From contig JAKSHY010000006.1 of the NCBI GenBank assembly GCA_024399135.1, positions 62,001 to 126,000 of the forward strand: a DNA stretch of 64,000 bases, written 5' to 3'. Source of the DNA: Lachnospiraceae bacterium. GTDB lineage: Bacteria; Bacillota; Clostridia; Lachnospirales; Lachnospiraceae. How positions within the stretch are numbered: position 1 is the first letter of the stretch; each line of letters opens with the position of its first letter. The notes below the pieces were generated by a model that was not told the DNA's origin, did not search any database, and was given only the letters and a program-made list of their open reading frames with translations. Made by a program: the position numbers and the translations under genes. Positions 36,527-45,330 of the stretch are shown here, piece after piece.

Positions 36527-37456
36527 ATGGTAGATGTAATAATTCCGGTATATAAACCAACTGAACATATTCTTTCGCTGTTTCTTAAACTGAGTAAGCA
36601 GACGGTTCTTCCCAATAAGGTGATAGTAATTAACACCGAAAAAAAGTATTGGGATAAGTTCTTTGAAGGCTTTGATATTCTGAAAAAATATCCTTTTATT
36701 GAGCTTCATCATATTTCGAAGGAAGAATTCGACCATGCGAAAACAAGGAACTATGGCATAAGCCTTTCAAAGGCGGATTATTTTCTCCTTATGACGGATG
36801 ATGCAGTTCCAAAGGATGAATATCTCATAGAAAGAATGTTAAAGTCCTTTGATAATAATAAAATTGGAATGTGCTACGCAAGACAGATTCCACACAAGGG
36901 ATGTCATGCAATTGAAAAATACACCAGAACCTTTAATTATCCTCTGGAGCCCAAAATTAAGGGTATTGCTGATTTAGAGGATATGGGAATTAAAACCTTC
37001 TTCGCATCAGATGTCTGCTGTATGTATAGAAGATCAGTTTTTGATAAGATAGGTCCGTTTGATGAACCTGCCATATTCAATGAAGATATGATATTCGCAA
37101 GGAAAATGATTAATGATGGATTCCTTATAAGTTATGAACCAAAAGCTGAGGTTAGGCATTCACACAATTATTCCGGAATGCAGTATCTAAAAAGAAATTT
37201 TGACCTTGGAGTATCTCAGGCTGATAATCCGGACATTTTCGGTGATGTTAAGTCTGAAGGAGAAGGAGTAAGCCTGGTTAAGAAAACGGCAGTATATCTT
37301 TGTAAGAAGGCTATGCCGTGGATGGTTATTAAACTGGTATATCAATCCGGGTGCAAATATATAGGCTATCGACTGGGCAAAAAATATAAGAATATTCCGA
37401 AGTCTTTGGCGCTTAAGCTTACATCAAACAAAAAGTACATTGAAAACAATACATAA
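36527..37456 (+). CDS. GT2 rhamnosyltransferase-like glycosyltransferase
   Basis: Encodes about 309 residues. I prefer the ATG at 36527 (GGAA six bases upstream), which puts VDVIIPVYKP at the N-terminus as usual for GT2; a TTG at 36515 would add four residues. Motifs: VIVINTEKK, FDHAKTRNYG (rhamnosyltransferase-like), LLMTDDAVP as the acidic metal motif, FFASDVCCMYRRSVF, FNEDMIFARK and the basic EVRHSHNYS. It stands alone between the noncoding island and htrA. It may add a rhamnose to the same polymer as the main locus, but its separation leaves its target open. Confidence 0.85.
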   Translation: MVDVIIPVYKPTEHILSLFLKLSKQTVLPNKVIVINTEKKYWDKFFEGFDILKKYPFIELHHISKEEFDHAKTRNYGISLSKADYFLLMTDDAVPKDEYLIERMLKSFDNNKIGMCYARQIPHKGCHAIEKYTRTFNYPLEPKIKGIADLEDMGIKTFFASDVCCMYRRSVFDKIGPFDEPAIFNEDMIFARKMINDGFLISYEPKAEVRHSHNYSGMQYLKRNFDLGVSQADNPDIFGDVKSEGEGVSLVKKTAVYLCKKAMPWMVIKLVYQSGCKYIGYRLGKKYKNIPKSLALKLTSNKKYIENNT

Positions 37457-37569
37457 TTTCTTCAATGAATGAACACAATTAGGACAGAGTTTGTTCACAG
37501 GAAAAACACAAACTGAAATTAAATTATATTTCATCAGATAAAGTTGCTTGTTAAGAGGAGGACATTAAG

Positions 37570-38934
37570 ATGGATATGAATAATAACTACAACAGTTATT
37601 ATCAGCAACCTGTTCCAACTAAGGCTCCTAAGAAGAAAAACGGAACCGCTAAGAAGCTACTGGTGGGGGCGCTGGTAGGTCTTGTGTTTGGAATATTTGC
37701 TGGACTTGGATTTTGGGCAGTTAATTACACAACTAATCTTGTGATTGGTAATGGACAGCCTAAAGGAAGAATAGAAGACAGGCTTGCTAAGAATGAAGCA
37801 GGAGAAGACGTTAAGCCTGAAAATGAAGCTGTGGCAGGTATAGATGCTAAAGAGGATACGGCTATTGCTCCGCCTCAGATCGAAGAGTCTACAACTGTTC
37901 CTAAAAAAGAGTATTACGTTAATGATGTAACGAGTGTAGTTGAGAAGACAATGCCTTCTGTTGTTGCAGTAAGTAATAAGTATGTTGAAAAAATGAATTA
38001 CTTCGGAAAAACATATTCTCAGGAAGGTAAGTCTGCAGGATCTGGAATTATAGTTGGCCAGAATGATGATGAGCTTTTATTAGTTACTAATTATCACGTG
38101 GTTGATAAGGCAGAAGAACTGTCAGTAACCTTCGCTGATGATGAAAATGTTAAGGCTCAGATTAAAGGAACGGATTCTGACAGAGATTTGGCAGTTATTG
38201 CAGTTCAGCTTTCTGATATTAAGCCTTCGACAATGGATTCCATTGTTATTGCGAAGCTTGGTGATTCCCATGCATTGACAGTTGGAGAACCTGTTGTTGC
38301 GATAGGTAATGCATTGGGCTATGGACAGTCGGTAACGGTTGGTGTTGTCAGTGCTCTTGACAGACCAATAGCCGCTGCGTCAGCAAATTCTGACCGCGAA
38401 ATTAATAAAGACGCTACTTTCATTCAGACAGATGCGGCTATTAATCCAGGTAATTCAGGTGGTGCTCTTATTAATATGAGAGGTGAGGTTATTGGTATTA
38501 ATTCTAATAAGATAGGTGGCTCAATAGTTGAGGGTGTTGGATATGCCATTCCAATTTCTGATGCCAAACCTATTATAGAAGAGCTGATGACGAAGAAAAC
38601 CAAGATTAAGGTTGATGAAAATTCAAGAGGAATGCTTGGTATCACAGGAGTTAATGTTGAAAGACAGTATTCGGAAGTGTATGGAATGCCTGTAGGTGTA
38701 TATATTTCTTCTGTCACAGATGGTACAGGTGCTGATAAGGCAGGACTTGTTCGTGGAGATATAATCGTTAAGATTGAAGGTGAAGAGGTATCTTCTATGG
38801 ATGAACTTAAAAAGGCCTTAGAATACTGTAGTGCTGGAGATACTGTGGAAATTACCATTATGCAGGGTTCTCCAACAGGATATAAAGCTAAGAATGTAAT
38901 GGTTACCTTAAGCCCTGTTGAAAATAACAGATAA
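37570..38934 (+). CDS. htrA: HtrA-like serine protease with PDZ domain
   Basis: A 454-residue membrane-anchored protease. A Lys-rich cytosolic start and one helix (about 32-56) precede a linker and the trypsin-like domain. The triad is visible: His176 in TNYHVVD, Asp206 in DRDLAVI and Ser296 in NPGNSGGAL. A single PDZ domain (about 350-445; VYISSVTDGTGADKAGLVRGD) follows. HtrA proteins degrade misfolded exported proteins. AAGAGGAGG precedes the ATG. The 113-bp leader contains an inverted repeat TGAACA/TGTTCA (37470-37497) that could be an operator; no CssR-type box was recognised. Confidence 0.95.
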   Translation: MDMNNNYNSYYQQPVPTKAPKKKNGTAKKLLVGALVGLVFGIFAGLGFWAVNYTTNLVIGNGQPKGRIEDRLAKNEAGEDVKPENEAVAGIDAKEDTAIAPPQIEESTTVPKKEYYVNDVTSVVEKTMPSVVAVSNKYVEKMNYFGKTYSQEGKSAGSGIIVGQNDDELLLVTNYHVVDKAEELSVTFADDENVKAQIKGTDSDRDLAVIAVQLSDIKPSTMDSIVIAKLGDSHALTVGEPVVAIGNALGYGQSVTVGVVSALDRPIAAASANSDREINKDATFIQTDAAINPGNSGGALINMRGEVIGINSNKIGGSIVEGVGYAIPISDAKPIIEELMTKKTKIKVDENSRGMLGITGVNVERQYSEVYGMPVGVYISSVTDGTGADKAGLVRGDIIVKIEGEEVSSMDELKKALEYCSAGDTVEITIMQGSPTGYKAKNVMVTLSPVENNR

Positions 38935-38961
38935 CAAATTTTGAGTAATGAAATGACAAAT

Positions 38962-38996
38962 AGAACCTCTAATGTTTGATAAACATTAGGGGTTCT
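38962..38996 (+). terminator. Intrinsic terminator after htrA
   Basis: A 16-bp stem (AGAACCTCTAATGTTT, 3-nt loop, one G-U pair) followed by GTTATTGT; the T tract is weak. Confidence 0.7.
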
Positions 38997-39039
38997 GTTA
39001 TTGTATATAGAAAAGCTTTAAAAAATTAAAAATAGGGGT

Positions 39040-39065
39040 TAAGAAACTCTAAATCTAACCGATAA
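39040..39065 (+). promoter_or_regulatory. SigD (sigma-28)-like promoter of the flgM operon
   Basis: TAAG (39040-39043), 14 bases, then ACCGATAA (39058-39065). This is close to the flagellar sigma consensus TAAA-N14/15-GCCGATAA. The transcript would start near 39072, about 50 bases before flgM. Confidence 0.75.
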
Positions 39066-39122
39066 ATAGTATGTAGAAATAGAAATGACCATGAACCAGT
39101 ATGGTTCGGGAAGGAGTAAGAT

Positions 39123-39398
39123 ATGCGTATAGAAGCTTATACACAGATTCAGCAGTTATATCAGGCAAGCAAGCCTAAGACAACTCAGACTGCGAAAGCA
39201 CCTAGCTTTATGGATCAGTTACAGATTTCTTCGCAGGGTAAGGATATTCAGGCTGCTAAGAGCGCAGTTAATAACGCACCTGATATCAGAGAAGACGTTG
39301 TTGCCCCTATCAAGGAGCAGATTAAGAACGGAACTTATGAGGTTGATGCTGAAAGTTTAGCAGATAAGTTATTTGCAAGATTTCAGGAAATGAGGTAG
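39123..39398 (+). CDS. flgM: Anti-sigma-28 factor FlgM
   Basis: A 91-residue protein. The start MRIEAYTQIQQLYQ, a disordered middle and the C-terminal helices (RVDVVAPIKEQIKNGTYEVDAESLADKL-like segment, residues about 58-87) are typical of FlgM, which holds the flagellar sigma factor until the hook is complete. GGGAAGGAG lies before the ATG. First gene of the late flagellar operon, behind a SigD-type promoter, so it is likely feedback-controlled by the factor it inhibits. flgN follows after 7 bp. Confidence 0.92.
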   Translation: MRIEAYTQIQQLYQASKPKTTQTAKAPSFMDQLQISSQGKDIQAAKSAVNNAPDIREDVVAPIKEQIKNGTYEVDAESLADKLFARFQEMR

Positions 39399-39405
39399 CT
39401 CGACT

Positions 39406-39924
39406 ATGGCAAGTTTGATGGAAAACTTGATGACCGTATTAGAAAACGAATGTCAAGAGTATGAGAACTTGCTAGAGCTATCTAGTGCCAAGACTCCAAT
39501 TATCGTAGCAGGAGACTTGGAAGAATTAGCCCGCATCACGGATGAAGAACAATTAGTTGTAAACAGAATTAACCGTATCGAGAAGGACCGTGAGGTTATT
39601 TACAAAGATATAGCTAATGTAATTAACAAGGATGTTAATACTCTTAAGCTGGGCGACTTGGTTGATATGTTGTCATCACGCAAAGAAGAGCAACAAAGGC
39701 TGGCTAAAGTGCATGACAGATTACGTGCATCTGTAAATTCTGTAAAGAGAGCAAATGAGCAGAACAGAGAATTAATTCAGAATGCCATGGAACTTGTGGA
39801 ATTCAATTTAAATCTCCTTCAGGCACAGAGAACTGCTCCGGAAACCGCGAATTATAATCGTGGTGCTTATAACACAGGAATGCATATGGGCGTTGAACAA
39901 TCAGGTTTCGATGCCAAACAGTAA
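39406..39924 (+). CDS. flgN: Flagellar chaperone FlgN
   Basis: A 172-residue, mostly helical protein. The N-terminal coiled coil (LENECQEYENLLELSSAK) and a central Glu/Arg-rich helix pair match FlgN, the export chaperone for the hook-filament junction proteins FlgK and FlgL. Both partners follow in the same operon. The last ~25 residues are Asn/Gly/Gln-rich and may be disordered. Length is normal. Confidence 0.88.
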   Translation: MASLMENLMTVLENECQEYENLLELSSAKTPIIVAGDLEELARITDEEQLVVNRINRIEKDREVIYKDIANVINKDVNTLKLGDLVDMLSSRKEEQQRLAKVHDRLRASVNSVKRANEQNRELIQNAMELVEFNLNLLQAQRTAPETANYNRGAYNTGMHMGVEQSGFDAKQ

Positions 39925-39955
39925 AGTAGTATTTAACTTGTTGAGGATTTAGATT

Positions 39956-41602
39956 ATGTCTTTATTTGGTGGATTATACGTAGGCAACAGTGGCCTACAG
40001 ACTTCTCAAAACGCACTAAATACAGTAGCGCATAATATGGTTAATGTAGATACTAAAGGTTACACAAGACAGCAGGTGTCTCAGGTAACCCGTACTTATA
40101 ATACCATTTCTAAGAACGGTTCAGCCGTTTCTTATCAGCAGGTCGGTCTCGGTGTTAAATACGCCGAAGTCAAGCAGGTCAGAGACTTTTTCCTCGACAA
40201 ATCATATAGAAAAGAATCAGGACGCGGAGGTTTTTATGACGTGTCTTGTGATGCAATAGAAGAAGTAGAAAACATTTTCCAGGAGCTTGATGGAGAGGCT
40301 TTTGCTAATACACTTGAAAAATTATGGGTGTCAGTGCAGGAGCTTGCGAAGGATCCTTCAAGTACTGTTAATCAGGGTATCTTTATCCAAAGATGTTCTG
40401 AATTCACTACAAGATCTCAGGCAGTTTACCAGAACTTCTGCGATTATCAGGATGACCTTAACTTTAAGGTTAAGCAAAAGACAGACAAAATCAATGAAAT
40501 TGGTCAGAGAATCGAAACGTTAAACGAACAGATTTTAAAGATTGAATCTGGACAGGTAGAGCATGCTAATGATTTAAGGGATGAAAGAAATGATCTTATA
40601 GATGAACTTTCGACATATGCCAGCATTAGTGTTGATACAGATATTGATGGAAACTACATCATACAGATTGAGGGTGTTGACTTCGTAACAGTTGGTTCGT
40701 GCAAAGAAATAGGTCTTTATGCGGATCCACTTACCGGATTCTATACACCATTCTGGGAGCCGTTGGCAGAGCATGATCCAATTACCAAAGAGGTTATTGA
40801 ATCATCAATTCCATCAGCCAGAGTATTTGATTTAGATCAGGAAATATCTATTGAAAAGAATACAGATATCGGAGCACTAAAGAGTACTTTAGTCGCAAGA
40901 GGAGATAAGAGAGCAACCTACAAGGATTTAGGATTCGAAGATCCAGATCCTTCTAAGAAATATAGTGAAATTTCTGATTCAATAGTAATGAATGTAATGG
41001 CTGAATTCGATCAGCTCATTCATGATATAACAACAGAAATTAACAAGGTGATTGAGGACGCTGCTAATGCAGTCAGCACAACACCTACACCTAATGGTTA
41101 TTTAAGAGATGAGAATGGAGAACCATTCAGAATTTTCGTAGTATCAAGCAATGAAGAATCTCTTAAAGGTGGCAAATGGCAGGATGATTATACTACCAAT
41201 AACATCATGATTAATGAACAGCTCAAGATGGCTCCTTCGAAATTAGGATTCATAAGAGAAGATGGAATAGTAGATCAGACCTGTGCAGATAATCTTAAAA
41301 AAGTATTCACAGATCCAACACATACATTAAACCCTGAAGTTAAGACAGCTACCAACCTTTATAACTTTTATAACAATTTAGTATCTCAGGTAGCTAACAC
41401 AGGATATGTAATGAGAGGTATAAGCGCTAATCAGGAAATTACAGTTACTAATATATCAGCAGCCAGAGAGCAGATTGTTGGTGTATCTTCAGATGAAGAA
41501 TTAAGTAACATGATAATGTTCCAGAATGCATTCAACGCCTCGAGCCGATACATTAACGCGATGAGCGAGATGATAGAGCATCTCATCATGACATTCGGCT
41601 AG
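39956..41602 (+). CDS. flgK: Flagellar hook-associated protein FlgK (copy 1)
   Basis: A 548-residue flagellar junction protein. The N-terminal D0/D1 region has LYVGNSGLQTSQNALNTVAHN, VDTKGYTRQQV and the helical stretch around 165-215; the C-terminus has DEELSNMIMFQNAFNASSRYI, the usual FlgK end that forms the coiled coil. It is exported by the flagellar type III system with FlgN. Start: GAGGATTT is a weak-to-fair site before the ATG. A second, longer FlgK-like gene follows directly, so this is one of two paralogues. Confidence 0.95.
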   Translation: MSLFGGLYVGNSGLQTSQNALNTVAHNMVNVDTKGYTRQQVSQVTRTYNTISKNGSAVSYQQVGLGVKYAEVKQVRDFFLDKSYRKESGRGGFYDVSCDAIEEVENIFQELDGEAFANTLEKLWVSVQELAKDPSSTVNQGIFIQRCSEFTTRSQAVYQNFCDYQDDLNFKVKQKTDKINEIGQRIETLNEQILKIESGQVEHANDLRDERNDLIDELSTYASISVDTDIDGNYIIQIEGVDFVTVGSCKEIGLYADPLTGFYTPFWEPLAEHDPITKEVIESSIPSARVFDLDQEISIEKNTDIGALKSTLVARGDKRATYKDLGFEDPDPSKKYSEISDSIVMNVMAEFDQLIHDITTEINKVIEDAANAVSTTPTPNGYLRDENGEPFRIFVVSSNEESLKGGKWQDDYTTNNIMINEQLKMAPSKLGFIREDGIVDQTCADNLKKVFTDPTHTLNPEVKTATNLYNFYNNLVSQVANTGYVMRGISANQEITVTNISAAREQIVGVSSDEELSNMIMFQNAFNASSRYINAMSEMIEHLIMTFG

Positions 41603-41677
41603 TATAAAGATATAGAATTTTGATGACGATATAATATTTGGTTATGCAGTGTGCGTAATCAGGAAAGGAGAGAGTAT

Positions 41678-43573
41678 ATGCCTTCACAATTTTTTGGATT
41701 AAATATTGCAGGTTCAGGACTTCGTAATTCGAATGCTGCATTAAATACAACAGCTAATAATATTGCTAATGTTCAGACTAAGGGATACTCTCGCCAACAG
41801 GTTGACGCACAGGCAGCAGATGCACTTAGAACCTTCACAACATATGGATGTGCAGGTGCAGGTGTTGAAACTCTCGCAATCGAGAGAATCCGCGATGATT
41901 TTTATGATGTAAAGTACTGGAATAATAATGCTAATTTAGGACAGGTTGAAGCTAAGGCGTATTACTGTAAGTCACTTGAAGACTATTTCAAGGATGATGG
42001 TGCTACAGGCTTTGTTACTATTTTTAACAAGCTTTCAAGCTCTCTTCAGTCAATTACCACTAACGCAAGCTCAGCATCAACTAAATCTCAGTTCGTAGCA
42101 GCAGCTGAGTCGATGACTGATTATTTTAATAACCTGTATGGTAACCTTCAGGAGCTTCAGAAGGATATCAACCTTGAAATTAAGCAGGCAGTAGATCAGA
42201 TTAATTCTATATCTGAACAGATCGCTACATTAAATAAGCAGATTAATGTAATTGAGTTATCAGGTTCGAAAGCCAATGACTTAAGAGACCAGAGAGATGT
42301 TTTGGTAGATACTCTTTCGGAATTCATAGATGTTACCATTCAGGAAACACCAATTTATGATACTAATGATCCAACAAGAGAAACTGGTGGTACCAGATAT
42401 GTTGTTAAGGTAGCCGGTGGACAGATTCTTCTTGATTCTAATGATTATTCTACATTCAAGTGTGAAGCAAGAGAAAGCTATGAGCAGATTAATCAGACGG
42501 ATGCTCAGGGATTGTATAAGATTTGCTGGGATAATGGCAATGAGTTTAATTTAAATAACGCATCAATGAACGGTAAACTTAAGGGTCTCGTTGAAATGCG
42601 TGATGGTAATAATTCGCAGAATTTTAACGGAAGAGTTGTTTCTTCAACAGCGCTTACAGTTCCTGGAACTTCAAGAGATGTAGTTATACAAGTTACAGAT
42701 GATTATCTTATGGATATGACAGAGTGTACACTTCCAACAAGCGGTGAATTGAGAATTAATGGTGCTTCATATTATTACGATGACTGGACATATGATGAGG
42801 CTACATCGCAGTACACATTCAAAATTAATGATGATATATATCCAAGCTCAACAACAGAAATTCAGGCAGGTACCATAGCTAAGAATCAGGAAGCTATTAA
42901 GTATCAGGGAATTCCTTATTACATGGAGCAGATGGATGCTTTCATAAGAAGCTTCTTTAAGGCAATTAATAATACCTTCGAAGGCTCTGAATATACTGAC
43001 CCATCTACAGGTGAAAAATACATAAGAAATGGTGTAGATGCTTATGGAAATGCAGGAACTAATCTTTTTACCTGTGAAATTCCAAAAGGTCAGTTAACTC
43101 AGGAAGAACTCGAAGAAACTGATGCTTCCAAAATGTTATATGGAAAACCGGGCTACTATTATATGACCTGCGGTAATGTATGTATCAATACAGAATTGTT
43201 ACGCGATGCCGACAGATTAGGCTCAAGAACATATTCATATAATGGTGTTGAAGAGTGCGGACAGATTGAAAAGGTTATTTCAATGCTGACTAATAAGAAT
43301 GAATTCAGCTTCAGAAATGCTTCTGCTAATCAGATGCTTGAATTAGTTCTTTCGGATGTTGCACTTAATGCAAGTAATGCTAATACATATGAAGGTACTT
43401 ACAAGGGGCTTCAGACAGCTATAGATAATCAGAGAACATCTATTTCAGGTGTAGATGAAGATGAAGAAGCTGTAAGTCTGGTTAAGTATCAGAATGCTTA
43501 TACTCTTGCATCTAAAATGATTCAGACATTAACTGAAATTTATGATCAGTTAATACTAAATACAGGAGTATAA
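41678..43573 (+). CDS. flgK: Flagellar hook-associated protein FlgK-like (copy 2)
   Basis: Encodes about 631 residues from the ATG at 41678. The upstream GTG at 41651 is rejected because the strong ribosome binding site (AGGAAAGGAG, 41661-41670) lies inside that extension. The N-terminus FGLNIAGSGLRNSNAALNTT, VQTKGYSRQQVD and the C-terminus EEAVSLVKYQNAYTLASKMI are FlgK hallmarks. The central domain (about 260-470) is larger than in copy 1 and unrelated by eye. One copy may be the true HAP1 and the other a variant junction protein. Confidence 0.93.
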   Translation: MPSQFFGLNIAGSGLRNSNAALNTTANNIANVQTKGYSRQQVDAQAADALRTFTTYGCAGAGVETLAIERIRDDFYDVKYWNNNANLGQVEAKAYYCKSLEDYFKDDGATGFVTIFNKLSSSLQSITTNASSASTKSQFVAAAESMTDYFNNLYGNLQELQKDINLEIKQAVDQINSISEQIATLNKQINVIELSGSKANDLRDQRDVLVDTLSEFIDVTIQETPIYDTNDPTRETGGTRYVVKVAGGQILLDSNDYSTFKCEARESYEQINQTDAQGLYKICWDNGNEFNLNNASMNGKLKGLVEMRDGNNSQNFNGRVVSSTALTVPGTSRDVVIQVTDDYLMDMTECTLPTSGELRINGASYYYDDWTYDEATSQYTFKINDDIYPSSTTEIQAGTIAKNQEAIKYQGIPYYMEQMDAFIRSFFKAINNTFEGSEYTDPSTGEKYIRNGVDAYGNAGTNLFTCEIPKGQLTQEELEETDASKMLYGKPGYYYMTCGNVCINTELLRDADRLGSRTYSYNGVEECGQIEKVISMLTNKNEFSFRNASANQMLELVLSDVALNASNANTYEGTYKGLQTAIDNQRTSISGVDEDEEAVSLVKYQNAYTLASKMIQTLTEIYDQLILNTGV

Positions 43574-43584
43574 CTAGCCGATAT
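43557..43584 (+). promoter_or_regulatory. SigD-like promoter for flgL
   Basis: TAAA (43557-43560), 16 bases, then GCCGATAT (43577-43584), an exact -10 octamer for the flagellar sigma factor, overlapping the end of the second flgK. The spacer is one to two bases longer than usual. The transcript would start near 43591, right at the first CsrA-type hairpin. Confidence 0.65.
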
Positions 43585-43590
43585 ATAGTT

Positions 43591-43648
43591 TAGACAAGGA
43601 TGTCTAATAACTAAGTGCAAGGATGCATGGGATAAGGATAAGAGGTGA
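43591..43648 (+). promoter_or_regulatory. flgL leader with three CsrA-type sites
   Basis: TAGACAAGGATGTCTA (43591-43606) forms a 5-bp stem with hexaloop AAGGAT and matches 11 of 12 positions of the CsrA consensus RUACARGGAUGU. GTGCAAGGATGCAT (43615-43628) forms a 4-bp stem (one G-U) with the same loop. A third AAGGAT (43634-43639) is next to the flgL Shine-Dalgarno (AGAGGTGA). csrA is three genes downstream on the same strand. Confidence 0.75.
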
Positions 43649-43652
43649 TCCT

Positions 43653-45275
43653 ATGCGTATGACCAATAAAATTATGCAGAATAACTCTCTGTATAATATT
43701 AATAATAATAAAGTCTTACAGGACAAATTGAGTACTCAAATGTCCACTCAGAAGAAACTGACACGTCCGTCAGATGATCCCGTGGTAGCAATCAGAGCGT
43801 TAAGATTAAGAACATCAGTATCTGAGCTTACACAGTACCAGGAGAAGAACTCTCCTGATGCTAACAGCTGGCTTAAGGTTACAGCTGGTGGTCTTGGTAC
43901 TGTTACAGATATCCTGACACAGCTTTCAACTAACGCTAATAAGGGTTCTAATAAAGATCTTACTGCAGATGATTTAGATATCATTGTTGAGAATATGAAG
44001 CTTCTGGCAGATGAATTCTATTCAACAGGAAATCTTGATTACGCAGGAAGATATGTTTTTACTGGATACAGAACTAATACTCCGATGCAGTTCACAGCAT
44101 CAGATGTAGCTGACCAGAAAAATCCAATTCCTTCGTATAGAATTACAGAGCAGACGACAATAAGCTCATTCGATATGGTGAACTATACGAATATAGGTAC
44201 TCTTGATGGACTTTCAGAGTATAACTATGCAGATGGTACTCATGATGAAGTTGAAACAGCAATAACGAACAAAGATATACATAGAGTAAGGCTTGCATAT
44301 GATAATCTTTCGGGGGTTGCAGGTAATGTGCCTACAATCGAAATAGTAAAGAAGGTTGATTATGATCCTGCAACACAGGTTTATACACCTGATATTGCGT
44401 TAACTCTTAATGATACTTCAACCCCTTCAATTGAAATCGCTTCAAGTGCAGAAGAAGCCTACAAGGCCATAGCTGCGGCAACTGATGCGAAGGTTATGTA
44501 TATACCAGATACAGGAGAGATTTTATTCTCAGATGCTGCATATGAGGCGTTTGATACGGCCATTCAGGGTGCCAATGGTGCTGATACAGAAATTCGTATC
44601 GGATATACCAAGAGTGAATGGAATAACGGTGATTTAAGACCAGAGCATTATTTTGCATGTACATCAACAGACAAGCTGGATCCAACCAAAACTGTTGCAT
44701 ACAATGCTGAATATTTGACATCAGGAAAAGAAAAGCAGGTTATTGCTTATGATGTTGGATATAACCAGACAATAGAGGTTAATACAACAGCTGATGAAGT
44801 GTTCACTCATAATTTAAAGCGTGACATGGATGATTTAGAGAATGCTCTGGCAGCTCTTAAGAATATAGAAGTTATTAAGGAAAGCCTTAAGGGAATCGTA
44901 AAGGGTATTGATAAGGATGCTAAGCCAGCTGAATATGAAAGTGCCAAGAATCAGCTCGATGCTGCCAATAAGTCATATGAATATATAAGACAGAACATGC
45001 ATGAGCTTATGGGTGGTGCTATTACCAAGATGCATACATATCTTGACGTAACTAATGTTGCAGTTACTGATAATGGTACCAGATCCTCAAGACTTGAGCT
45101 TATCTCGAACAGATTAACAGACCAGAAGACAACATTTAAGACACTTCAGTCAGAAAATGAAGACGTAGATATTGCTGATGTTGCAGTTAATCTTACGTCT
45201 GCGGAGCTTACTTATGAGTCATCGCTGATGGCTACAAGTAAAATTATGCAGACAACATTGATGAATTATATCTAA
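43653..45275 (+). CDS. flgL: Flagellar hook-associated protein FlgL
   Basis: Encodes 540 residues from the ATG at 43653 (AGAGGTGA upstream); the in-frame ATG at 43623 lies within the leader. The N-terminus MRMTNKIMQNNSLYNINNNK, KLTRPSDDPVVAIRALRLR and GRYVFTGYRTNTPMQF, and the C-terminus SAELTYESSLMATSKIMQTTL, are standard FlgL/flagellin D0-D1 segments. At 540 residues it is well above the ~300 of classic FlgL: a large central insertion (about 150-370) would form an exposed domain. Translation is probably controlled by CsrA through the leader. Confidence 0.95.
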   Translation: MRMTNKIMQNNSLYNINNNKVLQDKLSTQMSTQKKLTRPSDDPVVAIRALRLRTSVSELTQYQEKNSPDANSWLKVTAGGLGTVTDILTQLSTNANKGSNKDLTADDLDIIVENMKLLADEFYSTGNLDYAGRYVFTGYRTNTPMQFTASDVADQKNPIPSYRITEQTTISSFDMVNYTNIGTLDGLSEYNYADGTHDEVETAITNKDIHRVRLAYDNLSGVAGNVPTIEIVKKVDYDPATQVYTPDIALTLNDTSTPSIEIASSAEEAYKAIAAATDAKVMYIPDTGEILFSDAAYEAFDTAIQGANGADTEIRIGYTKSEWNNGDLRPEHYFACTSTDKLDPTKTVAYNAEYLTSGKEKQVIAYDVGYNQTIEVNTTADEVFTHNLKRDMDDLENALAALKNIEVIKESLKGIVKGIDKDAKPAEYESAKNQLDAANKSYEYIRQNMHELMGGAITKMHTYLDVTNVAVTDNGTRSSRLELISNRLTDQKTTFKTLQSENEDVDIADVAVNLTSAELTYESSLMATSKIMQTTLMNYI

Positions 45276-45304
45276 AGATATAGTATTATAAATATAAACA
45301 TTAC

Positions 45305-45315
45305 GCGCGGAGCGC
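45305..45315 (+). promoter_or_regulatory. GGA-loop hairpin in the fliW leader
   Basis: GCGC-GGA-GCGC, a short GC-rich hairpin with GGA in its loop, directly upstream of the fliW ribosome binding site (AGGAGA). The triloop does not fit the ANGGAN hexaloop preferred by CsrA, so a CsrA role is only possible. Confidence 0.35.
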
Positions 45316-45330
45316 AGATAGGAGAAAAGT

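Noticed and set aside
41651-41677. GTG start for the second FlgK
   Set aside because: The strong Shine-Dalgarno at 41661-41670 lies within this extension and serves the ATG at 41678.
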